A stretch of 48,631 nucleotides of DNA from Pseudomonas chlororaphis (GCF_000783395.1 NZ_JSFK01000057.1:1-48631), one strand, 5' to 3'; positions 8,806 through 17,470 are shown, counted from the stretch's first letter. The notes: generated from the sequence alone by a model not told the origin. Numbers and translations are program-made.

Positions 8806-9798
8806 TCAGAGCAGCTTGTCCGACTGAATCGCACATCGGAAACTTGTACCTGGATAGTAAGCATCCTCGTTTGGATTTTCCGGCCAGCGCCGTACAACCG
8901 GCGCTGCTGACAATGGGGCTTCGGGGTAATTTGAACCACGTTTTACTTTCTGCTTACCATTTTTTGGACCTTCAGGATTTTCTACCGGCGAATTCTGATA
9001 GTACTCATCGTCGTACCAATCATTTACCCAATCGGTTGCATTGCCTGAAAGGTTATATATGCCCAACGGATTAGGAAAAAATCTATCAACAAAGAATGTT
9101 TCCCCCTCCCCTTCCATTGGAAAATTTTTACCGAAATCCAAGCTCCCACTGCTAGTTGGAAACAATATATGCTGCCCGCGATTTCTCGCCGCGAATTCCC
9201 ACTGTGCCTCCGATGGAAGATCTACACCATAGCCGCTGATGCCTGCTATCCACTGACAATAATCCTTAGCTTCCTGCCATGTTTTTGTAGGCGCAGGAAG
9301 CCTAGGAGAATACATACTCTTTAAATTTTCTCTATCACGAAGTTTAGCATCAAACACTTCTATACCTTGCGACATAAAGAAAACATCAAAATCACGCACG
9401 GTCGTCTGAAATTTTGAAAGATAATAAGAGCTCAACTTAACCGTATGTACAAAATCGTCATCTGCATTGCGGCTAATATTACAAAGCTGGTCCGTTTTTT
9501 GCCCACATGGCCAGGTACAAACATTTTCTTCGTCGTACTCACAAGCCCAACCAAAATCCCCCATATCAAACTGGCCACCTTCAACAAAAACCATATTGTC
9601 GATTGACTGCACTACCGTATTCAGCACTTTGTCACGAAGTTCGCTGGAAAGGTCAGGGTATTTCGTTTTGATTGTCGTCGCGATCGAGGCCACCTTTTCA
9701 GGGGACATACTTTGACTGCTGGGTAAAGAACCCGATTCTGCACCGCATCCGGTGAAAAGCATCGTGCTTGCCAGGGCTAACGCATACGGACGTATCAC
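8806..9798 (-). CDS. FGE/SUMF1-domain lipoprotein, probably non-catalytic
   Basis: A 330-aa protein of the formylglycine-generating-enzyme/sulfatase-modifying-factor fold. It begins with a lipoprotein signal (LFTGC, Cys18), so it is probably tethered in the envelope. Fold landmarks: FVEGGQFDMGDF near residue 70, SSYYLSKFQTTVRDF, WQEAKDYCQWI, LPSEAQWEFAARNRG, NPLGIYNLSGNATDWVNDWY, and the terminal GTSFRCA. The paired active-site cysteines of true FGE, which lie between the RGS strand and the FRCA end, are absent here (RGSNYPEAPLSAAPVV). A catalytic role is therefore unlikely. I chose the GTG at 9798 because AAGGA lies seven bases upstream; a TTG 33 bases further up is weaker. SUMF1-like proteins such as TagR occur in T6SS loci. 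Here it may be a further immunity or accessory protein, which is inference from position. Confidence 0.78.
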   Translation of the reverse strand: MIRPYALALASTMLFTGCGAESGSLPSSQSMSPEKVASIATTIKTKYPDLSSELRDKVLNTVVQSIDNMVFVEGGQFDMGDFGWACEYDEENVCTWPCGQKTDQLCNISRNADDDFVHTVKLSSYYLSKFQTTVRDFDVFFMSQGIEVFDAKLRDRENLKSMYSPRLPAPTKTWQEAKDYCQWIAGISGYGVDLPSEAQWEFAARNRGQHILFPTSSGSLDFGKNFPMEGEGETFFVDRFFPNPLGIYNLSGNATDWVNDWYDDEYYQNSPVENPEGPKNGKQKVKRGSNYPEAPLSAAPVVRRWPENPNEDAYYPGTSFRCAIQSDKLL

Positions 9799-9912
9799 TA
9801 AAAATTCCTTATAAAGTGCCCGAAAAGGCAACGGCTAACCCGCATAAAAACCGCGAAAAGCTGAAGAGCAACAGTACGTCATCAAAGCTGAAGCCCCGCA
9901 TTCACAATGCAT

Positions 9913-10779
9913 CTACTCAACCAGTTCGCCCGCCACTGCATACTTCACCACGACCCGATTCCGATAAAGCCTCTCCCTTTCCATCAACGCCCCCACCTGC
10001 CCTTTTTCCCTGACCTCTCGCCAAATCTCGTTCTCGCGAAACACCCTGCTGCCTTCCCGCACAAACCGATGCGCCTCTTGAAACACGTGATAGCGATATT
10101 CCCTCACCCGATCACACAGCAACTCCCCTTCGAGTTGTGTCTCGCCGACGTTCAATTTCAGCTGGAAGTGCCGATCCGTCGGGTTGTGCAGCACCAGATC
10201 AACGTAGTTGTAGAAGATCGCCGCCCCGGATCCAAACGGCAGCACCCGCCCCTCATCCGGAAACGGGTCGAAGCTGTGGTTGGAGCGTTCGACCACCACC
10301 AGCGGTGAATGAATGGCCATCCAGTGAATCAGGTTGCTCAGTTGGCAAATGCCACCGCCTACCCCGCGTCGAGCTTCGCCGAAGGACAGTTCCATGCCTT
10401 CAACGTAGCCGCGCTTCAAGGTCGGGCGGCCGACGAGGCGGCAGAAGGAGAAGTGTTCGCCGGGGGCGATGATGACGCTGTCGATGGCGGCGACGGCGAG
10501 TTTGAGGTTGATGACTTTGTTGTGTTGCAGGGCGAGGTCAGAGTCGCCGAGTTTGCGGATGAGCTTCGAGGTGTGTTTGAGGTAGCGAAACGGTAGACGC
10601 TCGGCCGTAGCGACGGGGCGTGCGTAGCGTTTGCTGGAACAGCGCCAGGCAATCTGGCGGAACAGTCTTTTTTGCCACACGCGCAGCCAGTACAAGGCCG
10701 GGTGGTAGAGGGAGAGTGGTTTCATCCGTGACACAACGGCGCGCGCCGTTTCTTCCTTGAACGTGAGGGGGGCGCGCAT
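9913..10779 (-). CDS. VanW family protein
   Basis: A protein of about 288 aa carrying the VanW domain. The central region (about residues 110-200) has SVIIAPGEHFSFCRLVGRPT, the GY-EGMELSFGE strand and the GVGGGICQLSN motif, which together are diagnostic. VanW was first seen in glycopeptide-resistance clusters and its biochemical role is unknown; Gram-negative members are stand-alone proteins. There is no signal peptide or clear membrane segment. The start is uncertain: the ATG at 10779 is used, an ATG 17 codons downstream (MKPLSLYHP) is possible, and the frame stays open up to 10857. The gene is divergent from the glycosyltransferase gene at 10934, and the two may share the intervening promoter region. 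Confidence 0.82.
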   Translation of the reverse strand: MRAPLTFKEETARAVVSRMKPLSLYHPALYWLRVWQKRLFRQIAWRCSSKRYARPVATAERLPFRYLKHTSKLIRKLGDSDLALQHNKVINLKLAVAAIDSVIIAPGEHFSFCRLVGRPTLKRGYVEGMELSFGEARRGVGGGICQLSNLIHWMAIHSPLVVVERSNHSFDPFPDEGRVLPFGSGAAIFYNYVDLVLHNPTDRHFQLKLNVGETQLEGELLCDRVREYRYHVFQEAHRFVREGSRVFRENEIWREVREKGQVGALMERERLYRNRVVVKYAVAGELVE

Positions 10780-10933
10780 TTTATCCGGTAATGACCGGCA
10801 GCACCCCATGCATTTCATTAGGCCAGCAGCCTCTCTTCGGCATACATCTACCGTCACATCCGCAAATTAAGGTTCGACTAAGGTTGCCTCGCTACGATCG
10901 CGGCAACGAAACCCTGTTGTCCTTGAATCGCAG

Positions 10934-11752
10934 ATGAGTCCTTCCGACATGAAAGCGTTTGATTTACCAACCCAGCCAGCGTCGAATTTCAGCCTTGTCT
11001 TGGTAAATTACAAAACCCCGGACATCACCCGTATGTGCCTCGAGCTTTTGCGTGAGCACGTCCAGGAGCAACGCATTCCGGTTTGGGTGGTCGATAACGA
11101 TTCGGCGGATGCCAGCCTGGATTACTTGCGCTCGCTCGACTGGATCAACTTGATCGAACGGCCTTCGCCGGGCAAGGAAGCCGGGCATATTGCGCATGGC
11201 AAAGCACTGGATCTGGCGCTGGAAAAAGTCGACACCGATTATCTGTTTCTGTTGCACACCGATACCTTTGTCTACGACAAGGAGGTGTTTGCCATGATGA
11301 TGCGCGAGTGCACGAAAACTCCGGACATGGCCGCAGTCGGTTGTGTCGAACAACTCAATCGGGGAGTTTTGCGTGATACGTGGCGACTAACTTCGCGCTT
11401 TTGCAAGCACTATGTTCGCAAAGCGAAAGTGCGTATTGGCCTGCGCTCGAAATTGCCAAGACCCTACAAAGAAACTCATCTGAAAAGTTTCTGCACATTG
11501 TGGAATGCGCGGTTGATGAAGTCCCAAGGCCTGCACTTCTGCATGGATGAACAGGTGCCCGGTTATGCGCTGCAAGATCGCATGAGCAGCCTGGGCTATG
11601 GCATCAAGTTCTTGTCGCCGCGCAAGATTTTCAGTTATCTGGACCACATCCAGTCAGGAACCGTCGCCGCTGCAGGCACCTACGGCAAAAATCACCGCAG
11701 GACGAAAATGTATCAAGCGACGTTGAAGCGCCTCCAAGGGCAACAAGCCTGA
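10934..11752 (+). CDS. Glycosyltransferase family 2
   Basis: A 272-aa cytosolic protein with a GT-A nucleotide-sugar transferase fold. Visible are the N-terminal SLVLVNYKTPD strand (residues 20-30), VVDNDSADAS (52-61), and LLHTDTF at about 106-112, which takes the place of the metal-binding DxD. A conserved aromatic C-terminal part with KFLSPRKIFSYLDH follows. The acceptor and donor cannot be told from sequence. No membrane segment is seen. No strong Shine-Dalgarno sequence precedes the ATG at 10934; an in-frame ATG five codons later is an alternative. It stands alone on the plus strand and ends before a strong terminator, so it is probably monocistronic. Confidence 0.82.
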   Translation: MSPSDMKAFDLPTQPASNFSLVLVNYKTPDITRMCLELLREHVQEQRIPVWVVDNDSADASLDYLRSLDWINLIERPSPGKEAGHIAHGKALDLALEKVDTDYLFLLHTDTFVYDKEVFAMMMRECTKTPDMAAVGCVEQLNRGVLRDTWRLTSRFCKHYVRKAKVRIGLRSKLPRPYKETHLKSFCTLWNARLMKSQGLHFCMDEQVPGYALQDRMSSLGYGIKFLSPRKIFSYLDHIQSGTVAAAGTYGKNHRRTKMYQATLKRLQGQQA

Positions 11753-11778
11753 GGGACAGACCTCGACTTAATTCACGG

Positions 11779-11818
11779 CAAACAAAAAGGGCGACTGTAA
11801 AGTCGCCCTTTTTGTTTG
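11779..11818. terminator. Strong bidirectional terminator
   Basis: A perfect 17-bp stem (11779-11795 with 11802-11818) encloses the loop TGTAAA. The GC-rich core GGGCGAC/GTCGCCC is flanked by A and T tracts. It begins 27 bases after the glycosyltransferase stop. Confidence 0.9.
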
Positions 11819-12092
11819 CAGAAATTGTATACAACTACTCCGAAGAGGTGTTCGCCCAGTGTAATGGCCTGGCAATCCATGCACCGGTAAAGAGCCCTGA
11901 CACTGGGCGAACGGAGAGGATTTTAATTGAAGTTGGCAGATATGTCCTCATGCTTAAACATGAATTTTTTGTACTGGAAAGTTAAAAAGTGTTTCCCACC
12001 GATATTTACCGGGAAACTTCCTACAGGTTCTTTTATATGATTGTTCTCATACTTAAAGCTGTACAAGAACAATCATTCTGTAGAGTTAATAC
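11819..12092. other. Structured intergenic region, no assigned gene
   Basis: This AT-rich stretch carries three inverted repeats besides the terminator. They are GTTCGCCCAGTGT/ACACTGGGCGAAC (11850-11862 with 11900-11912, perfect 13 bp), GTTTCCC/GGGAAAC (11991-11997 with 12011-12017) and ATGATTGTTCT/AGAACAATCAT (12037-12047 with 12066-12076, perfect 11 bp). The last could end transcription of the minus-strand gene at 12093, although it lacks a T tract. The first could fold as an RNA domain. No known RNA family was recognised. Confidence 0.4.
11927..12040 (+). CDS. Candidate 37-codon small ORF
   Basis: A TTG start at 11927 has AGGA six bases upstream (11917-11920, within GGAGAGGA) and opens 37 codons to a TGA at 12038-12040. 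The predicted peptide is basic and aromatic in its second half (MNFLYWKVKK, then CFPPIFTGKLP). It begins just after the 13-bp inverted repeat and ends inside the left arm of the 11-bp one. I do not recognise it. The ribosome binding site is good but the length and TTG start make chance possible. Confidence 0.22.
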   Translation: MKLADMSSCLNMNFLYWKVKKCFPPIFTGKLPTGSFI

Positions 12093-12677
12093 TCAACTTT
12101 CGTGTTGGCTGGTCACTTTTAAGATATCGGTGTAAGTGACGATGACGCTCTGCCCTTCTTTCAGATCTTTCAGTTTGGCTTGGATTTCAGGCTTTTTCAC
12201 GTCGAGAACTTTCGATACGCCCGCCGGGTTTTCCAGGGTCACCTGATTTGTCTTCAAATCAATTTTGGTGATTTTCAATTGCACCTGAACCTGACGGTAC
12301 GCTTCGCCACCCGGGTTATCGCTGCCCGGGGCCTTACGCAACTCACCGGTACGTTCGGTGGTGCCAGGCAGACCTTTATCCACATCGGTGTCGAGGTAAG
12401 CGGCGACAGAACGCTGTACCTGGATGGTGACCTGATCGCCGGCCTTGAGGTTGTCGAGGTTTTTCGCCTTGTCGCTGAGCTGAACGTGAACCGGCTTGCC
12501 TTCGGCACCTTCGAGCACAACCTGGTGGTTGGCGGCATCGACGGAGATCACTTTGGTGGTGACCTGATCGGCTTCAACAGTGGCAGACAGCGGGATATCG
12601 GCAGCCAGAGCGCCGAAGCTGGTGGCGGACAGTACGGTTGCGAGGGTGATGGCCTTGGCCAGTGCGTCGAGCTTCAT
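12093..12677 (-). CDS. Exported protein with two similar beta-rich repeats
   Basis: A 194-aa protein with a clear signal peptide (AKAITLATVLSATSFGALA, cleavage near ALA-AD) and so probably periplasmic. The mature part holds two related units. The first is TTKVISVDAANHQVVLEG followed by LDNLKAGDQVTIQVQ. The second is ITKIDLKTNQVTLENP followed by LKDLKEGQSVIVTYTD. Each reads as a strand-strand-strand OB-like module. A Gly/Pro-rich linker (GELRKAPGSDNPGGEAYR) lies between them. The start is the ATG at 12677 in front of the signal peptide; the longer frame to 12860 codes for low-complexity sequence and is not used. It is conserved-looking in composition but I cannot assign a function. Confidence 0.75.
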   Translation of the reverse strand: MKLDALAKAITLATVLSATSFGALAADIPLSATVEADQVTTKVISVDAANHQVVLEGAEGKPVHVQLSDKAKNLDNLKAGDQVTIQVQRSVAAYLDTDVDKGLPGTTERTGELRKAPGSDNPGGEAYRQVQVQLKITKIDLKTNQVTLENPAGVSKVLDVKKPEIQAKLKDLKEGQSVIVTYTDILKVTSQHES

Positions 12678-12762
12678 AAGCAATACTTTCCCTGTGATGA
12701 ATGGCAGCGCCCGGCGCCGAATTGGCTTCGGCGACGAACGTGCCACTGAGCATAGACGCTGT

Positions 12763-12960
12763 TCAGGGCTTGGCTTTGGTTTGTGTCGAGGCGGTCTGTT
12801 GTTTTGCGGTGTCCTGCGCGGTGGATTCGCCGCTGGGCGTGCCTTTGCCGGTGTTTTCACGCTTTTTGGGGTCGGTGGGGCGCAGGGCGTCGTTATCGCG
12901 CTCGGTTTCGCCGGGTGGCCGGGGTTCGTCGGGGTGTTCGCCTTGGGTGATCGGTTTCAT
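12763..12960 (-). CDS. Small hydrophilic conserved-type protein
   Basis: A 65-aa, highly charged protein without hydrophobic segments, rich in T, P, K, E and Q (MKPITQGEHPDEPRPPGE at the start). It is likely intrinsically disordered. GAGGAAAACCCC directly precedes the ATG at 12960, a good ribosome binding site, which supports this start over longer frames. It lies 10 bp after the stop of the 80-aa gene upstream, so the two probably share a transcript. Function unknown. Confidence 0.6.
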   Translation of the reverse strand: MKPITQGEHPDEPRPPGETERDNDALRPTDPKKRENTGKGTPSGESTAQDTAKQQTASTQTKAKP

Positions 12961-12970
12961 GGGGTTTTCC

Positions 12971-13213
12971 TCAAGCTTCGGGGTCGTCGAGTTCACGGGC
13001 GACGTTGATCGCGGGTGAATCCTTGTGCAGGTCGTCGGCCTTGGCGCGCAGGAGCTGCCATTGCTCCAGGTCGATGGCGCCCTGGCCAAGCAGGTCGTCG
13101 GCGATGCGCTGCAGGTCGAAGTAGTGGGCGTCGGGGGATTGCTGCCAGTAGGTTTCGTCGTCGAACAGACGCTGCCAAGTGGTCATGTCTGTGGGTTGCA
13201 GGTCGTCGCTCAT
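12971..13213 (-). CDS. Small acidic hypothetical protein
   Basis: An 80-aa acidic protein with no signal peptide (MSDDLQPTDMTTWQRLFDD at the start). The helical central part is LQRIADDLLGQGAIDLEQWQLLRAKADDLHKD. GAGGATTGGCC precedes the ATG at 13213. The longer frame to 13267 lacks a ribosome binding site and is not used. It is followed after 10 bp by the 65-aa gene. Function unknown; the pair probably forms a small operon. Confidence 0.62.
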   Translation of the reverse strand: MSDDLQPTDMTTWQRLFDDETYWQQSPDAHYFDLQRIADDLLGQGAIDLEQWQLLRAKADDLHKDSPAINVARELDDPEA

Positions 13214-13291
13214 GGCCAATCCTCGACAGGTTTCTCTGTAGAGGACAACACAGTAAGTCGAGTTCAAACCGATCCTTTGGCAGGAGATATT

Positions 13292-14359
13292 TCAGTACCC
13301 GGTCATTTCCAGATAGCCCTGGCCAGGATGGCTGCCGCTGATGTGCACCGGGCCCTCCCAGTACGGAATGCGCAGGTTCATCCAGGCATTCGGGTTGAGC
13401 GCGTCGAGGCTGATGTCGAGGTGTTTGTCGGGGATTTTGATCGACCATTTCACCGGCATCGCCCGGCCGGCAACTTTAGAGGTTTCTTGCGGGGTGAGCT
13501 GGATCTGCGAACGGCGCAGGGTTTGCGTCTGGCCATCGGCGTCTATCCAGGTGCCGGTGAGATACGGCGCGCCGTCCTTCTGGCGCATGCGGTAAAGCAT
13601 CACGTGTTCGCCGCTGTCCAGATGCAGGGAAAACCAGTCCCAACCGGTTTGATTGGCGGTCAGCGGCTGGCTGCTCCATTCGCGATCGAGCCACGCTGGG
13701 CCGCTGACGGTGTAGCTCTGGCCGTCGATCTGCAAGGTGCCGCTGGCCTGGAAAAACGGCTGACTGTAGTAATACGACGCCTGACCTTCTTCGGATTTCT
13801 GACTGAAACCCTTGTCCCCCTGCAACACCAATGGGCGGCTGGAAGTGAGGTGCAGCTGATAGGCAAAATCCTTGTCGCGAGCGCTGAGTTGCAGGTCGCT
13901 CAAGAGATCCTGCGCCTGACTGGCAAACCGCCAATCATCGATCCACGCCTCGAACGGCGCCAGCCGCACACCGGCCTGCCCTACTCCGCCTCGGGCGTAA
14001 CGTTCGGCGGCGTGGTGCACCGTGCTGGAAGTAACCGCCGCGTGCCCCAGCCAGATCGTCTGATCAGCCCACCCGGCCTGCTCCGCCAGCGGTTTCAGCG
14101 CACTGCGAAACAGCGTCCACTGCACGCCGAATTCATTGCCCTGCTGATCCTTGAGATTGGCGGTGACGTACCACCACTCGATGCGAAACCCCTCATGCGC
14201 GCCATGATCCGCCGGAAAACTGAACACCCGCCCCGGCACCACCGGCGTAAACGCCAACGCCTGATCGCCCATGCCGGCGAAGCCCTTTTGCTCCGGCGCG
14301 GATTGATCGCAACCACCGAGCAGCAACAAAACCATCAGCACAACGAAGTTAATCCTCAT
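13292..14359 (-). CDS. AttH/CrtC-like (lipocalin-like) lipoprotein
   Basis: A 355-aa protein with a lipoprotein signal (MVLLLLGGC, Cys17). The mature part matches the AttH family, related to the carotenoid 1,2-hydratase CrtC: FRIEWWYVTANLKD near residue 60, WTLFRSAL, DRQLTxS-type strands (LHLTSSRPLVLQGDKGFSQKS), GPAWLDREWSSQPL and GWDWFSLHLDSGEHVMLYRMR. AttH-like proteins form two lipocalin-like beta domains that bind lipophilic ligands. The start is the ATG at 14359, with GAGGA nine bases upstream; the gene overlaps the end of the permease gene by 11 bp. It is the last gene of a three-gene operon with an FtsX-type ABC transporter. A role in handling a lipid or hydrophobic product moved by that transporter is inferred. 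Confidence 0.82.
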   Translation of the reverse strand: MRINFVVLMVLLLLGGCDQSAPEQKGFAGMGDQALAFTPVVPGRVFSFPADHGAHEGFRIEWWYVTANLKDQQGNEFGVQWTLFRSALKPLAEQAGWADQTIWLGHAAVTSSTVHHAAERYARGGVGQAGVRLAPFEAWIDDWRFASQAQDLLSDLQLSARDKDFAYQLHLTSSRPLVLQGDKGFSQKSEEGQASYYYSQPFFQASGTLQIDGQSYTVSGPAWLDREWSSQPLTANQTGWDWFSLHLDSGEHVMLYRMRQKDGAPYLTGTWIDADGQTQTLRRSQIQLTPQETSKVAGRAMPVKWSIKIPDKHLDISLDALNPNAWMNLRIPYWEGPVHISGSHPGQGYLEMTGY

Positions 14360-16820
14360 GGGCAAATGTCCTCAGCAGATCCGCAGGTTGCGTGCGGTAC
14401 AGCGAGTACAGCGGCCATGCCGACGCCAGCAACGTCGCCAGCAACGCCAACCCCATCAACTGCAGCAATTGCCACGGAAACACCCGCAACGGCAGCCGCC
14501 AGCCAAACGCTTGCACGTTGATCACCGCATCCAGACACCACGCCAGCGCGATCCCCAGCGGCAACGCCAGCACCAATGTCAGCACCGCCAGCAGCCACGT
14601 CTGGCCGAGATTGAGCAGCATCAATTGCCGCCGCGTTACGCCCAACGCCCACAGCGGAGCAAGTTGGCCGAGGCGACTTTGACTCTGGGTCAGCAGGCTG
14701 ATGAACAGCGCCACACCCGCCACCGCCAGCGTCAAACTGTTCAAAGCCGCCGTCGCCGCAAAGGTGCGTTCGAAAACCTGCACCGACCAGCCCTTGAGCC
14801 GCGCCTGATCGACGATGCGGCTGTCATCGAGTTGAAAGCGCGCCTGCAATGCAGCTAGAAATCCCGGGATGTTCTGCGGTTCGATGCGCAGATTGAAACG
14901 GTTCGGCGTCAGCTGAGGCCAGCCGCGCAGCAAGTGATTGATGTTGACCAGCAAGTGCCCCTTGGGATTGCCGTAGTCGGCGTAGATGCCGACGATGCGT
15001 GGCGACCACGCACCATTCGGCGCAGGAATCGTCAGTCGATCACCCGCCCGCACCTGCAGCCGACGCGCCAGTTGTTCGCTGAGCATCACCGCATCGTCGG
15101 TGGCCAGATGCGCCCACGGGTCGCTGCCACTGACATCGAGCAACGGCCAGTGCTGGCGGTAATACGCATGATCGATGATGCCGAACACCTCCGCCGGCCA
15201 GCCTTGCAACGTCACCGCGACCTGCCAGTTGGGCAGAATCGCCGCGACGTTAGGCTGCTGCTTGAGCCAGCTGTACATTTCCCGCGACTGCGCCGGATTG
15301 CTCGGGTTGATATACAACTCGGCGCTCAGGCGTTGTTCTAGCCAGTCGTTGAAGGTCTGGCGAAAACCGGCGGTCATGCTACCCGCACCAATATTGGCGG
15401 CGAGCGCCAAAAGCAACGCCATCAACGCCAGACTCAGTGCCGGCAGTTGCTGGCGGCAGTCGGCGAGAAACCATTGACCGAGCACCGAGCGACTGCGCCC
15501 GAGCAACTGATTCAACAGTGCGCTGAGCAATACCGGCAGGGCCAATGCGGCGCCGATCAGCAATCCGGCCATCAAGACAAAACCGCTGGCCAGACTGTCG
15601 CCCCAGATCAACGCCGCCAATGCGATCAAGCCCAATACCGCCGCCAGCCAACCTTGTCGGCGCAACCAGCGCGCATATTGCTGATGCCAGGCTTGCGGAT
15701 CCGCCACGGCCAACAACGGCAAACGGGCGGCGCGCAGCAGACTGTTAGCCCCGGCGAGCAAGGCGCCGAGCAGGCTCAAGCCGATGCCGCTGAACCACCA
15801 CCAAGGACTGAGGCGCAACTGCCCCGCCACTTCCGCGCCGTACAATCCGCGCAGGCTGGCGGCGACATCCGGCAGCAAGACACTGGCCAGCCAATAGCCG
15901 CTGATCACGCCGAACAATCCGCCGATCAGCGCCAGCACACCCAGCTCAACGATCAAGCAACAGATCAACAGCCGCGCACTGACCCCGCAGGCGCGCAGCG
16001 TACGCAGCAGACCGCGGCGTTGCTCAAGTGCCAGCCCGATAGCGGCGTGGACGATGAACAAGCCAACCATGAATGACAAAAAACCCAAGGCATCGAGATT
16101 GAGGTGAAAACTCTCGGTCAGTCGCGCCAGATTGTTTTCCTCGCCACTGCTTTTGAGCTGCAACTGGCCCTTGAACACGGCGGGCAACTCGGCGTGAAAA
16201 TCCTTGGGCAGCAACAAACGCGATAATTGTCCGGGTTGTTCCAGCAGGGTTTGCGCGACACCGATGTCCACCAGCAACAGGCCGGGCGCCATGTCCTTTT
16301 GCGCGAGCAACGGCGGTAATCGCAGACCATTAGCCGTTTGCGGTGTGTCGCCTTCACGCAGATCCAACGCCTGCAAGGTTTCCGGTGAAATCCACGTACT
16401 GCCCGGCGGCGTGAAAAACTCGACCACACGCTCAATCGGCAGCGCCTGCCCGGCCACCGCCGAGTCGGCCGGCAGCGACACCGGTTCGATGCCCATCAAT
16501 TGCAACCGCTGATTTTCAAAACCCTTGAGCAGCAATCGCCCCTGCAACAGCGGCGACACCGGCCAGCCCTGTCGACGCAGATCAACGAACCATTGCTGCG
16601 CAAAAGTCGCCCCGTTCGGCGTACTGAGACTGGCCTGCGGTTCACCGCCGATCAATTGGCTGGCCCGCGCGTAACTGTCGCGCGCCTGACTGTTCAGCGC
16701 TTCGACACCGGTGAGCAAACTGGTCGCCAGCCACAACCCGGTCAGCACACTGAAAAACTGCACCGGATGGCGCCGCCAATGGCTGAGCAGCGCACGTAGC
16801 GTTTGCGCAAAGACGATCAC
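14349..16820 (-). CDS. FtsX/MacB-type ABC transporter permease
   Basis: An 823-aa inner-membrane protein with the tandem FtsX-repeat layout. An N-terminal transmembrane helix (PVQFFSVLTGLWLATSLL) precedes a large periplasmic domain. Three helices follow around residues 235-370 (GFLSFMVGLFIVHAAIGLAL, LIVELGVLALIGGLFGVISGYWL, and further on FSGIGLSLLGALLAG). A central pair of helices (LAAVLGLIALAALIWG, SGFVLMAGLLIGAALAL) precedes a second periplasmic domain and three C-terminal helices. The start is a GTG at 16820 that overlaps the ATPase stop as GTGA. FtsX-like permeases of this size (LolC/DevC-like, often with AttH partners) act on envelope lipids or lipoproteins. The substrate is not visible from sequence. 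Confidence 0.88.
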   Translation of the reverse strand: MIVFAQTLRALLSHWRRHPVQFFSVLTGLWLATSLLTGVEALNSQARDSYARASQLIGGEPQASLSTPNGATFAQQWFVDLRRQGWPVSPLLQGRLLLKGFENQRLQLMGIEPVSLPADSAVAGQALPIERVVEFFTPPGSTWISPETLQALDLREGDTPQTANGLRLPPLLAQKDMAPGLLLVDIGVAQTLLEQPGQLSRLLLPKDFHAELPAVFKGQLQLKSSGEENNLARLTESFHLNLDALGFLSFMVGLFIVHAAIGLALEQRRGLLRTLRACGVSARLLICCLIVELGVLALIGGLFGVISGYWLASVLLPDVAASLRGLYGAEVAGQLRLSPWWWFSGIGLSLLGALLAGANSLLRAARLPLLAVADPQAWHQQYARWLRRQGWLAAVLGLIALAALIWGDSLASGFVLMAGLLIGAALALPVLLSALLNQLLGRSRSVLGQWFLADCRQQLPALSLALMALLLALAANIGAGSMTAGFRQTFNDWLEQRLSAELYINPSNPAQSREMYSWLKQQPNVAAILPNWQVAVTLQGWPAEVFGIIDHAYYRQHWPLLDVSGSDPWAHLATDDAVMLSEQLARRLQVRAGDRLTIPAPNGAWSPRIVGIYADYGNPKGHLLVNINHLLRGWPQLTPNRFNLRIEPQNIPGFLAALQARFQLDDSRIVDQARLKGWSVQVFERTFAATAALNSLTLAVAGVALFISLLTQSQSRLGQLAPLWALGVTRRQLMLLNLGQTWLLAVLTLVLALPLGIALAWCLDAVINVQAFGWRLPLRVFPWQLLQLMGLALLATLLASAWPLYSLYRTQPADLLRTFAHED

Positions 16821-17470
16821 GTCAGCCGCCCGTTGGACAACACCACCCGCTGGGCCAATCGGGCCGCGACTCGCGGGCTGTGGGTGACCATCAACAATGT
16901 AGTGGGCGTGTCATCGAGCAATTCCAGCAACAAGCGCAGCACTTCGTCACTGGTCGCTTCATCGAGGCTACCGGTGGGCTCATCGGCCAACAGCAATTTT
17001 GGCTGCGACGCCAATGCCCGGCCCAACGCAACCCGCTGCTGTTGGCCACCGGAAAGTTGTTCGGGATAACGTTTGAGCAAATCGCCCAGCCCTAAGCGTT
17101 GCACCAGATGCGCCTGCCAACGCGGCTCATGCCGCCCGGCAAGACGCGCCTGAAACGCCAGGTTGTCCTCCACGCGCAGACTGCCGATCAGGTTGAACTG
17201 CTGGAACACCAGACCGATTTCTGTGCGCCGCCAATTCGCCAGTTGCGCCTCGTTCATCGTTTCCAATCGATGCTCGCCGCTGCGGATGCTGCCGCTGTCG
17301 ACTTTGTCGAGGCCGGCCACCAGGTGCAGCAACGTGCTTTTGCCACTGCCGGATTCGCCCATCAGCGCCAGGCTGCTGCCGGATGCCAGCGTCAGGTCGA
17401 CACCTTGCAACACCGGCAATGGGCCTTGTGGGGTGAGATAGCTTTTGAAGACGTTTTCAACACGAAGCAT
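16817..17470 (-). CDS. ABC transporter ATP-binding protein (LolD/MacB type)
   Basis: A 217-aa ATPase with all motifs intact: Walker A GESGSGKST (residues 38-46), Q-loop VFQQFNLI (88-95), signature LSGGQQQR (139-146), Walker B LLLADEPTGSLD (159-170), and the switch histidine in THSPR (196-200). The ADEPTGSLD form is typical of the LolD/MacB/FtsE subfamily that works with FtsX-like permeases, as here. The start ATG at 17470 has AGGTGG upstream; the longer frame to 17545 adds a non-conserved tail. It is the first gene of the operon ATPase, permease, AttH-like lipoprotein. Confidence 0.92.
   Translation of the reverse strand: MLRVENVFKSYLTPQGPLPVLQGVDLTLASGSSLALMGESGSGKSTLLHLVAGLDKVDSGSIRSGEHRLETMNEAQLANWRRTEIGLVFQQFNLIGSLRVEDNLAFQARLAGRHEPRWQAHLVQRLGLGDLLKRYPEQLSGGQQQRVALGRALASQPKLLLADEPTGSLDEATSDEVLRLLLELLDDTPTTLLMVTHSPRVAARLAQRVVLSNGRLT

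Noticed and set aside
13025..14521. 498-codon plus-strand frame opposite the AttH-like gene
   Set aside because: Its composition is Arg/Gln/His-rich with no recognisable motif and it covers several real minus-strand genes.
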